Shown: positions 1 through 10,410, counted from the stretch's first letter. The stretch is DNA of 31,926 bases from Paraglomus occultum (GCA_910592205.1 CAJVPJ010000255.1:1-31926), one strand, 5' to 3'. The notes: generated by a model not told the origin, from the sequence alone. Numbers and translations are program-made.

Positions 1-1077
1 AAATCTTCACTAAATGAACGACCCATAGCTACCTGACAGCACTTACAAAAAGAAATATACTTTGTAAACTGCTTGTAGTCGCCTGTAATCACCTGTAATC
101 GCCTGTAATCACCTGTAATCGTTTTGTAATCGTCTTGTAATCTCCTACTTGCCCTTTACAAAGGAAGCTGTAACTTGGCAGTTAGGTCTCTGTAAGCCAG
201 AAGAAAGTTGCAACGTCCTAGCTAGAAGGGTTATATTTGACAATGTCATTGGAATCACGAATAATCTTTACAAACATAATATCTCGAGTCCCGTGGACAG
301 GGTGTCACGGCATTTTGAAAATCGCAATAATTGAAAAATGATGTCAGTTTATTTACATTGCCATTTGAAGATTTTGCGAATCTGATTTGCGCAGATCGTA
401 AATAATGACACAAAATAGGATCTTGACCTGGTTGGGTTGCTAAAAATAAGATTTGCACAAATTTGTGCTAGCATGGTAGGACAAAGATCGGTAAATTGAA
501 TGTGGCCACCACATTTGCGTAAATCAACATTAGTGACTAAAAAGGCCCAGCAAGTCGCTTACTATGATTCGTAATTAAACTAAACGTGAATATGAAATAG
601 CCAATCCCTTTATCGTATCAACAATTGACGTGATTATATAAGACACATAGATAACGTGGAGGGTTGTTACGTAGATCATTTTTAAACATTCTATGAATTA
701 TATGATAAAGATTAGCCCTTATTCACGGCAAGTTACGAGTATGTTGTGTTTCAAAAAAGTCCAATCAACTGAAAAAAAAAGTATTGCTTTGTCCCGTCGT
801 TTATACTTTCATGCACGCCCCGGTCTGCCGTAAGGATTGCAAATCCGTCTGTGAATTTGTCATATGAAATGATTACCCATATTTCAAATATCGATAATAT
901 CGTTCCTCCATTGTCCGCTATACCTGTCCTGTCACACAATATAATAAACCTTGAAGCAAGAATATGATCAGCGATTTGGCGTTTATGAGTATCACAAATA
1001 CCTGACAAGGTCTGATTTGTTACTAACGGAGCTGCACGAACCGGAATATTACACAGGCATTATTATTATAAATAACC
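1..1077. other. Left-edge spacer, no supported gene
   Basis: AT-rich spacer upstream of the first gene of the duplicated pair. It contains the 10-bp repeat described separately. Short open frames exist on both strands, the longest being about 85 codons on the minus strand at 751-1008, but none shows a recognisable domain, a paralogue in the window or a splice-supported extension. They are treated as chance frames. Confidence 0.5.
71..145. repeat. 10-bp tandem repeat (RCCTGTAATC)n
   Basis: Five consecutive 10-bp units (71-120) alternate gcctgtaatc and acctgtaatc after a variant first unit. Two looser 11-bp copies ending in TTGTAATC follow. This is a simple minisatellite with no visible coding role. 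Confidence 0.85.
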
Positions 1078-1107
1078 ATGTGTACGAGAAAGCTTTCTCT
1101 AATAACG

Positions 1108-2469
1108 ATGGATGAATTAAACAATACAAACAACAGCTATGTCGGACAGTATAAGTAAGTGCATTAGTTTGCAAACTCAATCCTGTACGCAAAATTTTCA
1201 CACGACTGATATCTCCTTTTCTCTCTTCGATAATGTCGATAAATAGTATAGACTATGGAAATTCCGGAACGTATACAGGCAATTATGCGTTGTATCAAGG
1301 TAATTACTCGGAAGAAACTCACCAGGGTTACGTTGACGCGACGAATGAACAGTTAAATACACCTTCTCGCGACCTAGTCGAAACCCACGCAAATACTTCT
1401 TATCCGATGCCAGGAAGTTATTCTATAACGGATGGTAGTCCGAATGACAATTTTCAACATTTCGGTATGATTATAGATTTTTTATACAAAATGTCCATAG
1501 ACCACGAATGTGTTTGTTAAGAAGAGCGTATCCGATGTTATGTTTACGGCTCTAAAGCTATTTGATATTACAGTTTATATAAAATCAGTAGCTTTGGGGA
1601 CTGTCTAATGAATAATATTTAATAGCTTGTTACACAATTTATAGCCAACACAAGCGCTAACGCAGAAATTTCCGCAATAGATCGATCTCATATAGGTTAC
1701 GAAAACGCTGGATACAGGAATTCCTCGTGTTCTTATACCCAGTCGGATAATCGTAACGCGATAAATGGACATTTGAAATCAACGCATCATTATCTTGGTA
1801 TGATCATACATTTGTTCACAAGTCACGTATAATGAAATATTTAATAGTTACCGTTATACATTACTCAGTAACACTGCAAATGCTAACACAAAATTTCCGT
1901 TTTGATAAGATCAACAAGCACAGTCTCATATGCACTGTGAAAGCACTGGATGTCGGATTTCTTCGCTTTATTGTATCCAGCCGGATAATCTTAACGTGAT
2001 GAATAGACATTTAAATCTACCGTATCGTAATCTTGGTAATATTATGTATTTGTGTTCATAAACCAAATATATTAATAATTAATAACTATTGACATCCAAC
2101 ACCACAAACGCTAACGCAAAAATTTCTGCTTGATAAGATCAACCTCACATACACTACGAAAGCACTGGATGTCGGGATTCTTATATCCAGTCGGACCCTA
2201 ACTTGAATAGACATTCGAATCCACCGCATTGCAATCCAGTCGAGCCCCACACAAACCCAGTATCGTTTTCCACACTCAATGGCCCTTCTGATATGCCGAA
2301 CTATACTCCGACAAATACTCGTTCTCAGCATTTGTCTGTTTCGTATATTCTTACGCGCGAGTCTGCAAGCCATAGATATCTTGTCACAAAAGTAGAGCAA
2401 ACTCGATCGGTATTAGGCATGGTATCAGCTGCTGATATTGACAACATGCTATCCAACGTTCGCATGTGA
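1108..2469 (+). CDS. Unknown Asn/Ser/Thr/His-rich protein, copy A of a duplicated pair
   Basis: I do not recognise this family. A five-exon model keeps frame at every junction: 1108-1154, 1247-1464, 1681-1797, 1910-2035 and 2138-2469, giving 840 nt and 279 aa. Donors are GTAAGT, GTATGA, GTATGA and GTAATA; acceptors are TAG, TAG, AAG and AAG, and three introns carry a CTAAC-type branch site. The product is hydrophilic, rich in Asn, Ser, Thr, Tyr and His, with no signal peptide, membrane segment or known motif. Exons 3 and 4 and the start of exon 5 are copies of one unit. The last 30 or so residues, around RYLVTKVE and SAADIDNML, are the part best conserved with copy B. An in-frame ATG at 1078 could add ten residues; 1108 is chosen because it aligns with the ATG of copy B. 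An AATAAA lies at 2821. The splice sites are inferred from consensus and frame, not from transcripts. Confidence 0.6.
1643..2200 (+). repeat. Tandem intron-exon repeat inside copy A (three units)
   Basis: Three successive units each contain an intron end resembling aacgctaacgcaaaaattt and an exon start encoding an Asp at the splice junction, then a motif like YESTGCR, then SYIQSDN and NRHLN-like residues. Exon parts are 1681-1797, 1910-2035 and the first 60 or so bases of 2138-2469. The first two are bounded by phase 1 introns on both sides, so adding or removing a unit does not change frame. The intron ends are as similar as the exons, so whole intron-exon blocks were duplicated. Confidence 0.75.
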
Positions 2470-5035
2470 AAGAAAGTTTTTACAGACGATAATGTACGTC
2501 TTTCTTAACATTAAGAAATATGAATACGTTTTTATGAGTTTCTATAATTATGCACTCGTGTCTTTCGAAATATTAGAAATAGAAATAAGTTTTTATGGAA
2601 ATATGCATTTATAAGGTTTTTTAACATTAATAATAAGTTTTTTTTGAAAGTTTATATAAACATGCATTTTATGAGAGATCCCCCAATCTACAGAGTAAGA
2701 GCGACGAGAATGACATTACTTGACGAAATTTTAATAACACTATTCGTTTCTTTTTCCTTGTGGTAAATTTTTCTTTATAAACTCCTCCCCTTCAATTTCT
2801 CAAAAATAATATACCTTTTTAATAAATGTAAAGTCAGTCATTATTATCGTTTTCTTTTGTCCATGTGGTGGATAAAGCGATGAATATTTCTCTCAATAGA
2901 GTTTCATTGACACTGCATATTTTGCGGACTGTTAAATATTAAACCGTTTGTCGGGATAGAATTAGATTACTATCTTGTCAAAGACAAGGAAATTGACATC
3001 AATTAATAATTAAAAGGTATAGTTTGTCTTCGATACACGAACAATGAATACAAAGAAAGCGTTTCCGTGAGCCGCTACTAGTTCTAATTTAATATTGCTT
3101 TTTTTTTAATCGAATCTCAATTCTTTCGTTTTCCCTGTACCGATAATATTAACTAATTAAACTACTGAAAAGTAACTTATACATATTGTAGCAATTTTTT
3201 GTACATTACTATTCAGACCGTACACTGCAATCATAATAAATTGTACTCAATCTGAAAAGCGTAATTCGTTATGACTGTCGTCATAATAAATGGCTTTACT
3301 CTTTGTTTATTAACGTTGTCATTATCGTATAATAGTTTGAATTTGTCGTCATCTTTATGGTTAATAAAGTAGTCAGTCGCCAATGTTTCTAATAAACTTC
3401 TCTACCTTTCAAATTTCCGTATCGTTATTCTTATCTGCCTATAACATTACACCATCGTAAAACGTATACTGACAGTGTAAGCTCTGAACCGATTCTAATT
3501 ATAGGATGGCTCTCTGGACGGGGATTGAAAAGACTGGCTGTTCCAAAGCCAACAATTAATGATATAGTGTGCAAAAACGACACAGCCCTCGCATAAATTG
3601 TAATCGTCGGCAGACTGCAAACAAAAAGGCTTAATTAACTTAAATAATCGAAAATTTTATATAAAACAGGCTATAATAATAGCCGAGTTGCGCTCGAAAA
3701 CAAAATCGAATACAATAGACTCGAGAATATCGGAAAAAAAATATATTAGTTGTTCTGTCGTTCATACTGGTATGAAAAAATTGCCTATATTTCAAAGAGC
3801 AGTTAAATTTTGCTTTAATAAGTCGGGTAGATATATTTGTTATCTTTTCTTCCTCATTGAATATATTAACTTAATCACACTCTAATATCGATGTGTTCTG
3901 TTTATCTGCTATCACTGTCGTACGAGATTATGACTTGCAGAATAGGTACATATGGGAGAGGAACCCGTATTTAATAATGAGACGCTGTGGCTGAAATCAA
4001 TTAAAGAGAATGTTTATGCGCTTTAGACTACTCAGCATGCTCAACTGTCTATAAATAATTCAAGTATAAAACACTTTTTACACCTTTCGTAAAGCATAAA
4101 AGTAGTGTAAGCCTGGATTCTACACAAGTGAAGATTATACGACGAAATTTCGGGACTAGAGAGGGAAACCCAACCGAAAATGTTTAAGGCAGGAAGTACT
4201 GGAACTCTGGCTTTATATTTCAGAAATTAATAAATAAATACATGTGCATGGATTATTATAATGCAATAATAGTGAGTAGTAGAAGTATTATTAAAGAGCA
4301 TGTCACAAAATGAGAGAGCTAAAGACGTATAAATAATGACACTTTTTCCATGTCGAACTGCTAGCTAGTATTATTTATGGCAGAGAAAACCATTGTCAAA
4401 GTTAAGGATAAGCGGTTAAGATTATTTTTTAAAAACAGCCCGTGTCAGTAAAAAAGGAATTAAATCGTTTATTAGCATATAAATGTTATTTAATTTGCTA
4501 AAGTCAAGTCATAACAATCTAATGCAAGTAATAACGCTGCACGTGGTCTTGAATATTATAGTATTGTTTGTCAATTTTTTTTATAAGAATGCCGCTATCG
4601 TCAATTTTCTCTTAAATGTTGGTATTAGGCAGAATGTTTTCTCTCGTAAGGCACCGATAACAAACACGATGCGAAATAAGACAACCTTGTGAAAAGTCGA
4701 TAGAATAAGAATACAGAAACAGAAGGATCTGTCCTTAGGTAATATTTACATAAAAAGAGAGCATTTGATAAGGTTGATGAAGTTTACGATATAAGAGTCA
4801 TTGATGGCATGTATAGTAATTAATATTGTTTTATTGTTCAACCTTGATGTGAGAAGGTCAAATTATTACAAAACTGACAGCATTTTTCTAAGGCCGAATT
4901 ATCAACGTTGATTTGCAAACAGCAATCGTCGGCTTGTTAGATCAGATGATATATTGTCCTAGTTTGCATTCGATACATGTTCGTAATTTGAACTGCAAAC
5001 ATTATTTTAGTCGAAAGGAAATATCATTGGATCCT
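2470..5035. other. Spacer between copies A and B
   Basis: AT-rich spacer. The first 430 bases carry sequence also found downstream of copy B: 2829-2901 resembles 6748-6802, around gtaaagtcagt and catgtggtg. This marks the duplicated 3' flank. AATAAA signals occur at 2821 and further on. No frame with recognisable protein content was seen; short frames at 3688-3885 and 4483-4692 have low-complexity hydrophobic or basic translations typical of chance. Confidence 0.5.
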
Positions 5036-5294
5036 GAGTTATTTATAGTTATACATCACTCGACATATTGACCCTGAGCCACACCAATCTGATTTGGTAA
5101 TTGTCACACCAGAATTCTAGCCACATTTTCCTAATCGTAAATAGTACTACCATTCTTTTATTTATAGTTACTATTTACATCACTCGAGTTATTTATAGTT
5201 ATACATTCGAGAAAAAAGAATACTATTGGTGTATATTGATCCCGAGCCACAATATTTGATTTGTCACAAAACTCTAGCCACAGTTTCCTAATCG
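5036..5294. repeat. Tandem duplication upstream of copy B, about 150-157 bp period
   Basis: The segment from 5036 (gagttatttatagttataca) through cctaatcg at 5137 recurs from 5186 through 5294. Shared blocks include tattgaccctgagccaca versus attgatcccgagccaca, ctagccaca and cctaatcg. It lies about 235-490 bp upstream of the copy B start and could be part of its upstream regulatory region; that role is speculative. Confidence 0.7.
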
Positions 5295-5527
5295 AAAGTA
5301 ATAATACCTGCGATGCATGGAGCATGAGGCACCGAGAAGTAAAATTTGTCAACTATTATAGTTTTAGTCAACAGGCATGCCGATCGGAACGTCGAATCGG
5401 TGAAGACAATGCTAACGATATCAACTTCATTTATATATAAACAAGCTATGTGCATGATACAGTATGTCAATTGTTGAATTCAGAAAATTGTCCACGGTCA
5501 AGGCCAATCCCTAATAACATTGATACA

Positions 5528-6638
5528 ATGAACGAACCGAATAATACTGACAACATTCATATCAGACAGTATAACAAGCCCATTAATTTGCAATCTCTTT
5601 CTCGTACCCAAAATTTCCTACTTTCTGTTATCTCCATTTCTCCCTCCGATAATATGTCGATGAATAGTATAGACTACGAAGACACCGAAATTTATACAGG
5701 CAATTACGCATTGTATCAAGGCAATTTTTCGGAAGATGCCCATAAGACTAACGCTGACACAAGGAATGAACAATTGAGTATACCTCTTTACGACCAAATC
5801 GAAACCGATACAAACAATTCTTGTCCGATGCCAGGATTTTTTCAGACACTTTGTGACCTTTGCGTCCCTTATTCCGATACTGATACAACAAACGACGGTC
5901 CGATTGTTAATTACTCTCAACATTTCGGTATGATTAATCAATATATTTTATAATTCGCGAATACGTTTGTTGTGAGAGAAGAGCGTACTCGAGTTATTTC
6001 GGGTACGACTCTAATACTAATTTCGGGAGACTGTTAATTTGCAAGGTGGAAAGATTAATTGCGTGACATCCTCATAACATTCGCTTGTGTGTCTGATAAT
6101 GGGAATATCCACGTATTTAATATTCGTTACACTATTATTTACGCAAAATTTCCGTTTTAACAGATCGACAAATTCAACCTTCTGCCTCCTTTTCTCTCCC
6201 ACATAATGACGACGTGACGTCTATGAAAGCACTGGATATCAAAGCAATTTCCCGGTTTCTTCTACCCATCCGGGTAATTTTAATATTAACACCATGAATG
6301 GGCATTTAAATCCGCCGAATCACAATCAAGTCGATACCCACACAAGCAATTCTTATTCGCTCCCAATATCTTTTTGTGGCTCCGCCATCCATTGTTCCGA
6401 TATGACAAACAACAGTCCAATAGACAATCATTTTCAACATTTCCGTACGAGCAACAATCGATCCATTTCATACGTTGTTACGCCAATACGCACACAAGCA
6501 TCGATTTCATTTAACAGCTCCAGCGTCATAAACGAGTTCACAAGTCCCAGATATCTTCTTGTTACGAAAGTAGAGGAAAGTCAATCGGTGATATCAGTTG
6601 CTGACTTTGACCAAATGTTAGCGACAACTCGAATGTGA
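5528..6638 (+). pseudogene. Unknown Asn/Ser/Thr/His-rich protein, copy B, frame-disrupted
   Basis: Paralogue of copy A. The first coding block (5528-5927) aligns with exons 1-2 of A, with shared stretches NSIDY, YTGNYALYQGN and QHFG, and ends at the same GTATGATTA donor in phase 1. The best acceptor is CAG at 6161-6163. Reading on from there in phase 1 hits a stop near 6293, while the block matching the A repeat unit and C-terminus (YESTGYQ, NGHLNPP, RYLLVTKVE) lies in another frame, open from 6210 to the stop at 6636-6638. No AG acceptor I could find restores frame. Either an indel has broken the gene, an extra intron is unrecognised, or the assembly has an error. B has only one repeat unit against three in A. 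Sequence matching A's intron 1 is open in B and may be retained as coding. The open frame also extends upstream to an ATG at 5450. An AATAAA overlaps 6642. Confidence 0.5.
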
Positions 6639-6913
6639 GAAATAAATTATTCTTGTAGATATTAAATAGCGAGGTTTTGAGGGAAAAATTTTATATGCAT
6701 ATGTATTAATATTATTATAGAAATTCATTAAAGTGGCCTTTTAACAGTGTAAAGTCGGTTACTGTTTTCCTGCGTCGATGTGGTGAATATTTTCTCAATA
6801 GGAGTACTGAACTGCTCGATGGGTGATGCAATCATTTACCCACCGGCAAAAATTTCCAACATTATTTCGAAGTTATCATATTATTCAACACAATGGTGAT
6901 TGGATTATGTTGA

Positions 6914-7045
6914 GAAGATTGCTTCTTATATGGGAATATACTGCGTGACGTCATTGATAGTGCGTTACTTACTGTATAATACGTACTGTATTTGATTATA
7001 TCATTCGAACATGGCTATGCGCATGACAGTTTATGCTATCAATTG
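6914..7045. repeat. Degenerate dispersed repeat, member 1
   Basis: Begins gaagattgcttcttatat and runs through tttgattatatcattcg to gctatgcgcatgacagt and caattg. The same order of blocks recurs at 10257-10410, and the last block also occurs just upstream of copy B at 5445-5474. It may be a copy of the gene-pair 5' flank without its gene, or an independent dispersed repeat. Confidence 0.6.
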
Positions 7046-7171
7046 AGAAGAATCGTAGCAATGGCGCATATAACTGCCTATTTAGATAATTCTAGTTGTC
7101 ATTTAACATTTCATATTCGCTTATTGTTCATGTTGTAATAAATTATGAAATTCGACAAGTCGATCTCATAA

Positions 7172-7432
7172 TACAGTCAAAGCTCGAAAAAGCGATAATT
7201 CGCAACATCGATACTTTTTTCAATTCCGGAAACACTGTAATAAAATTTTATCCGTAAAACCGATAATAATAACACATGAGATATAGATCTCGCAAAATCG
7301 ATGAACTGATATTATGGGGTAGTACGATTAACAATACATGTATCGTAATTGGCAAATCATACTCCTAGTTTGAAAAACCGATAAAAAAAAAGCGCAAAAA
7401 CAGTGCCATCAGTTTTCCGAGCCTTGACTGTA
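7172..7432. mobile_element. MITE, Tc1/mariner (pogo-like) type, with TA target-site duplication
   Basis: A 257-bp element (7174-7430) has near-identical terminal inverted repeats: the left end begins CAGTCAAAGCTCGAAAA, and the reverse complement of the right end begins CAGTCAAGGCTCGGAAAA. Each end is flanked by TA (7172-7173 and 7431-7432), as expected for target-site duplication by Tc1/mariner/pogo elements. The interior is AT-rich with no open frame, so the element is non-autonomous and would need a transposase supplied elsewhere. Terminal similarity to the pogo/Tigger class is from general knowledge of those ends (CAGT start, TA duplication). Confidence 0.82.
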
Positions 7433-9010
7433 ATACAAATAAATTGTCGACTTGACTACGTAGTAGACAATCGTACGGATGAACCTTGAACGATTACCAT
7501 ATTATAATAATTGTTGAAATTTTTTATTTCATTTAATAGAAATAATAGGTATACCAATTGTTATGTATACGCATATTACACAAATGTTATATTTATCAAT
7601 ACAGCTATCCAGTCGTTCTTTTGATTAAAAATATACATATTAATCAATTACTATAGCAAAATGCAAATAGTTTAAATTTTCTAATTTGGTAACAATAAGA
7701 AGTGTCACTAATCTTGATAAAATTCACGCTCCGGTCAAGTGTACAGAATACCATAGCTTACTACTGGCTACAACAACACACTTCCTACCCTATACTGCCA
7801 CGCAAAAAGCTTTTTATTATTTCTAGAGCTAGCAGAACTATTGAAACTGCTTTCTTGAAATATGGTATGATTAATTTTACTCTAACTCCCGCGTTTTTGG
7901 TACTTTGGCGTTTTTTGTTACCGTTTTTTGTTTCCGACAAAAAAAAAAAAACATTAATCCTATGAGAGTTTAAACTAAAAATTGAATAAAAAATTAAAAT
8001 ATTGAGTATTGTTATATTAGAAGTTAGCTTTTTCGTGCGAAGGATAAACTTGAAAGAGCTCTTAATTTTCTCTAATATAATGAGTTTATTTGCTCTAGAG
8101 ATACGTAAAACTCAGAGTCTTACATCACAAGAATTACTGTATCTTTAGATTCTCACATATTCTCGCTTATTTGCAATAGCAGATGTCCGACTTGGAAAAT
8201 CTCAACATTAGTGCATTAGACAAAACCAACTTTTATAACAGATTAAAATATAGTAAAGGATTACAACATATTATTCAATTATAACTCATAAAAATAAAAC
8301 GACATGACAGTTGTGATATAACGTATAATATTGTTGTATTATGCTACAACGTTGATTGTGAGTTGGTAGTTGTTAGTCACATTAAATAAATTTTTGCTTT
8401 AGCAAGATTAACTGCGCAGTTGTTTTAACAGGTAATCTCGGGCTCTTTAAAAAAAGGTTTAATAGAAAGAAAACAAACCCTATATAAAAAATGTTGCTAA
8501 TTGTATTCATCCTCAAATAAGCGCATCATAGTTAATGTAATGAATAAAACAGACAGAGGTAATTTGGCAATTTAAGGGGTTGGCAAAATAATTAATTGTC
8601 GATAATGCACCATATTAAAATTAAACGCATAAAGATTCATGGCCGTTACTATTAAGCAATAGCATTTTTCGACTATATCCATCATGTATCATGGCGGCTT
8701 TTACAATAACTATATGCGTTGTACAAAGTCAAAGCGGGCTCAAAAAGGTGAGGAAAAATGTTAAAATGGACGATATAGAATATATAAGAAAAACCCAATT
8801 TTTTTTGTAACGGACCAATTAACTGAATTGTACTCCAAAATCTCGATCTTGAAGACAATTTACGAAACTGCAATTTTTGTATCAATTTAATCTTGCAGTC
8901 TTTTTCTATTTGTATTGCGTCTTTTACAAAGATGCTCTGGTTTATTAACTTTGAATATCAAAAGCTATAAACAGTTTAATTCACTTTGTAATAACTCTAA
9001 CTTTGCCCAA

Positions 9011-9088
9011 ACTACCCTGTTTTACTACCCTGTTTTACTACCCTGTTTTACTACCCTGTTTTACTACCCTGTTTTACTACCCTGTTTT
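9011..9088. repeat. 13-bp minisatellite, six copies
   Basis: The unit actaccctgtttt repeats six times with exact 13-bp spacing (starts 9011, 9024, 9037, 9050, 9063, 9076). Because 13 is not a multiple of three, a reading frame crossing it cycles through all three frames, which explains an apparent repetitive open frame here. Confidence 0.95.
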
Positions 9089-9381
9089 TTTCGAGTCTTA
9101 CTTCTACTTTATAAATATATTAATGTTAATGCGCACGATATTAAAATTAACAACAAAAATTCTTGTAATTAGGTAATGATAAAGACTGTCGATAATATTT
9201 CTTCTAACTTGTACGTCAATTAGAACGCACTCTAATTTGTTTATGTCATTTTTCAAAAATTTAGTAAAATATTGATTAAAATTTACACAATACTAATAAA
9301 TGTGCGTATGCATGAAAAAAAAAAAAAAAAAGTCGAATGAAACAAAGTAATAGAAAGCTCAATACGCGAGTGCTTCATTAA

Positions 9382-9527
9382 TTACTCAGTCCCGGATCGG
9401 TGTAGGTCGTAGAGCAAGCGAAGTTGATTGTGTCATTGAATACTCAGACGTCCATTACTCAGTTCCGGATCGGTGTAGGTCGTAGCGCAAGAGAAGTTGG
9501 CTGTGTCATTGTATATCCAGACGTCCA
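9382..9527. repeat. 73-bp tandem duplication across the 3' end of the ML-domain gene
   Basis: Units 9382-9454 and 9455-9527 are direct copies with a handful of mismatches, both starting ttactcag and ending gacgtcca. In the minus-strand gene the first-read copy is 9455-9527. Because 73 is not a multiple of three, translation enters the second copy in a different frame and stops inside it. Confidence 0.93.
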
Positions 9528-9909
9528 TGTTATAAGATTCAGGAACAACTTCTGGCGTAATTGTAACATTGATGCCAAACGCATTATTCTCGCCGAGAGG
9601 ACATGAAATATAGTAATCACAAAAGCTGGCTTGATATTCCTTGTCATAAGTGTCGTTGTAAATAAAAATTCCAACAGTAGCCGCGGGAATACTGAATTTA
9701 GTAGTTCCGATAATGTGGAATGTAACATTTTGGCCAGCAACAATGGAATCAGGTGATATGGTTACGCTGATATCTGGTACGTCAAGACCAAAAATAGCAC
9801 ATGAACTAAATTCGGTAGGTTGTTGCCTTAATATTAATGTATGCGGAATAGCGTTGATTACTGCTGTTGTAACCAATACAAAAAATAGAAAGAAAATTGG
9901 GTGTTTCAT
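9433..9909 (-). CDS. Secreted ML-domain (MD-2-related lipid-recognition) protein, PG/PI-TP or NPC2-like
   Basis: A single-exon gene of 158 aa, the usual size for the fungal ML/phosphatidylglycerol-phosphatidylinositol transfer protein group. Residues 1-20 (MKHPIFFLFFVLVTTAVINA) form a signal peptide, so the product should enter the secretory pathway or vacuole. The body has the ML pattern: beta-rich, four cysteines (C37, C97, C103, C141) for disulphides, a DISVTISPDSIVAGQNVTF-type strand pair, and several N-glycosylation sequons (NVT, NDT). Members bind lipids in a cavity between two beta sheets; the ligand here cannot be told. A 73-bp duplication replaced the old end: the downstream copy still encodes the ancestral ending ...LSN followed by TAA, while the present frame runs on for six new residues (GRLSIQ) before TGA. 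The family call rests on length, cysteine pattern and strand motifs, not on a search. Confidence 0.85.
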   Translation of the reverse strand: MKHPIFFLFFVLVTTAVINAIPHTLILRQQPTEFSSCAIFGLDVPDISVTISPDSIVAGQNVTFHIIGTTKFSIPAATVGIFIYNDTYDKEYQASFCDYYISCPLGENNAFGINVTITPEVVPESYNMDVWIYNDTANFSCATTYTDPELSNGRLSIQ

Positions 9910-10256
9910 AGTTTTTGTGGTTGTTAATCAGTCAACTGGTAAGTTTTTTTCGGTTGATACAGTTCAACATGCTATCAGTGCCATCATTTTTATAAGAAAA
10001 ATAGTTTCCTAAATAATATTTTGTAATATCCCAAGTTGAAGCCAAATTTGTGTATACACAGTAATCTCATGGTAACTTTAGGTAACCGTTTCTATATGTC
10101 GGTCAAATATTGTCCCGCATATCAATTCGTATATCACATGGTAATACACCACACCATCGTTGCCTAAATTGATGATGTGAATTATTAAAATTATCAACTA
10201 GTTCATATTATTCAGCACACAATAATGACCCGATCAGAATAATTAATTTTTATCAT

Positions 10257-10410
10257 GAAGATTGCTCTTATATAGAAAGTATACTGTGCGATGTTAAAGA
10301 TGATATTGTAGTATATAGCGATGCGTTGCTTATGTTGGCGTATACGCATTTGATTATCTCATTCGCTTGTCTAGAAAACGCGGGCTATGTGCATTGTTAT
10401 GAGTTGGGAA
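10257..10410. repeat. Degenerate dispersed repeat, member 2
   Basis: Same order of blocks as 6914-7045: gaagattgctcttatat, then atactgtgcgatgt, then gatgcgttgctta, then catttgattatctcattcg, then gctatgtgcattgttatgag. Divergence is considerable, but block order and spacing are kept. Confidence 0.6.

Larger units (their letters stand above)
6639..9381. other. Spacer with mobile-element and satellite sequence
   Basis: Downstream flank of copy B, then AT-rich non-coding DNA. It contains a degenerate flank repeat (6914-7045), a MITE (7172-7432), a 13-bp minisatellite (9011-9088) and a long A run at about 9315-9332. No coding region is supported; short frames at 7702-7965 and 8915-9172 are low complexity or are made by the minisatellite. 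Confidence 0.5.

Noticed and set aside
751-1008. 85-codon minus-strand open frame
   Set aside because: No domain, no splice support and an equally open frame on the other strand. Openness alone is weak evidence in AT-rich DNA of this kind.
8915-9172. Repetitive 85-codon frame (FYYPVLLPCFTT)
   Set aside because: Caused by the 13-bp minisatellite being read through successive frames.
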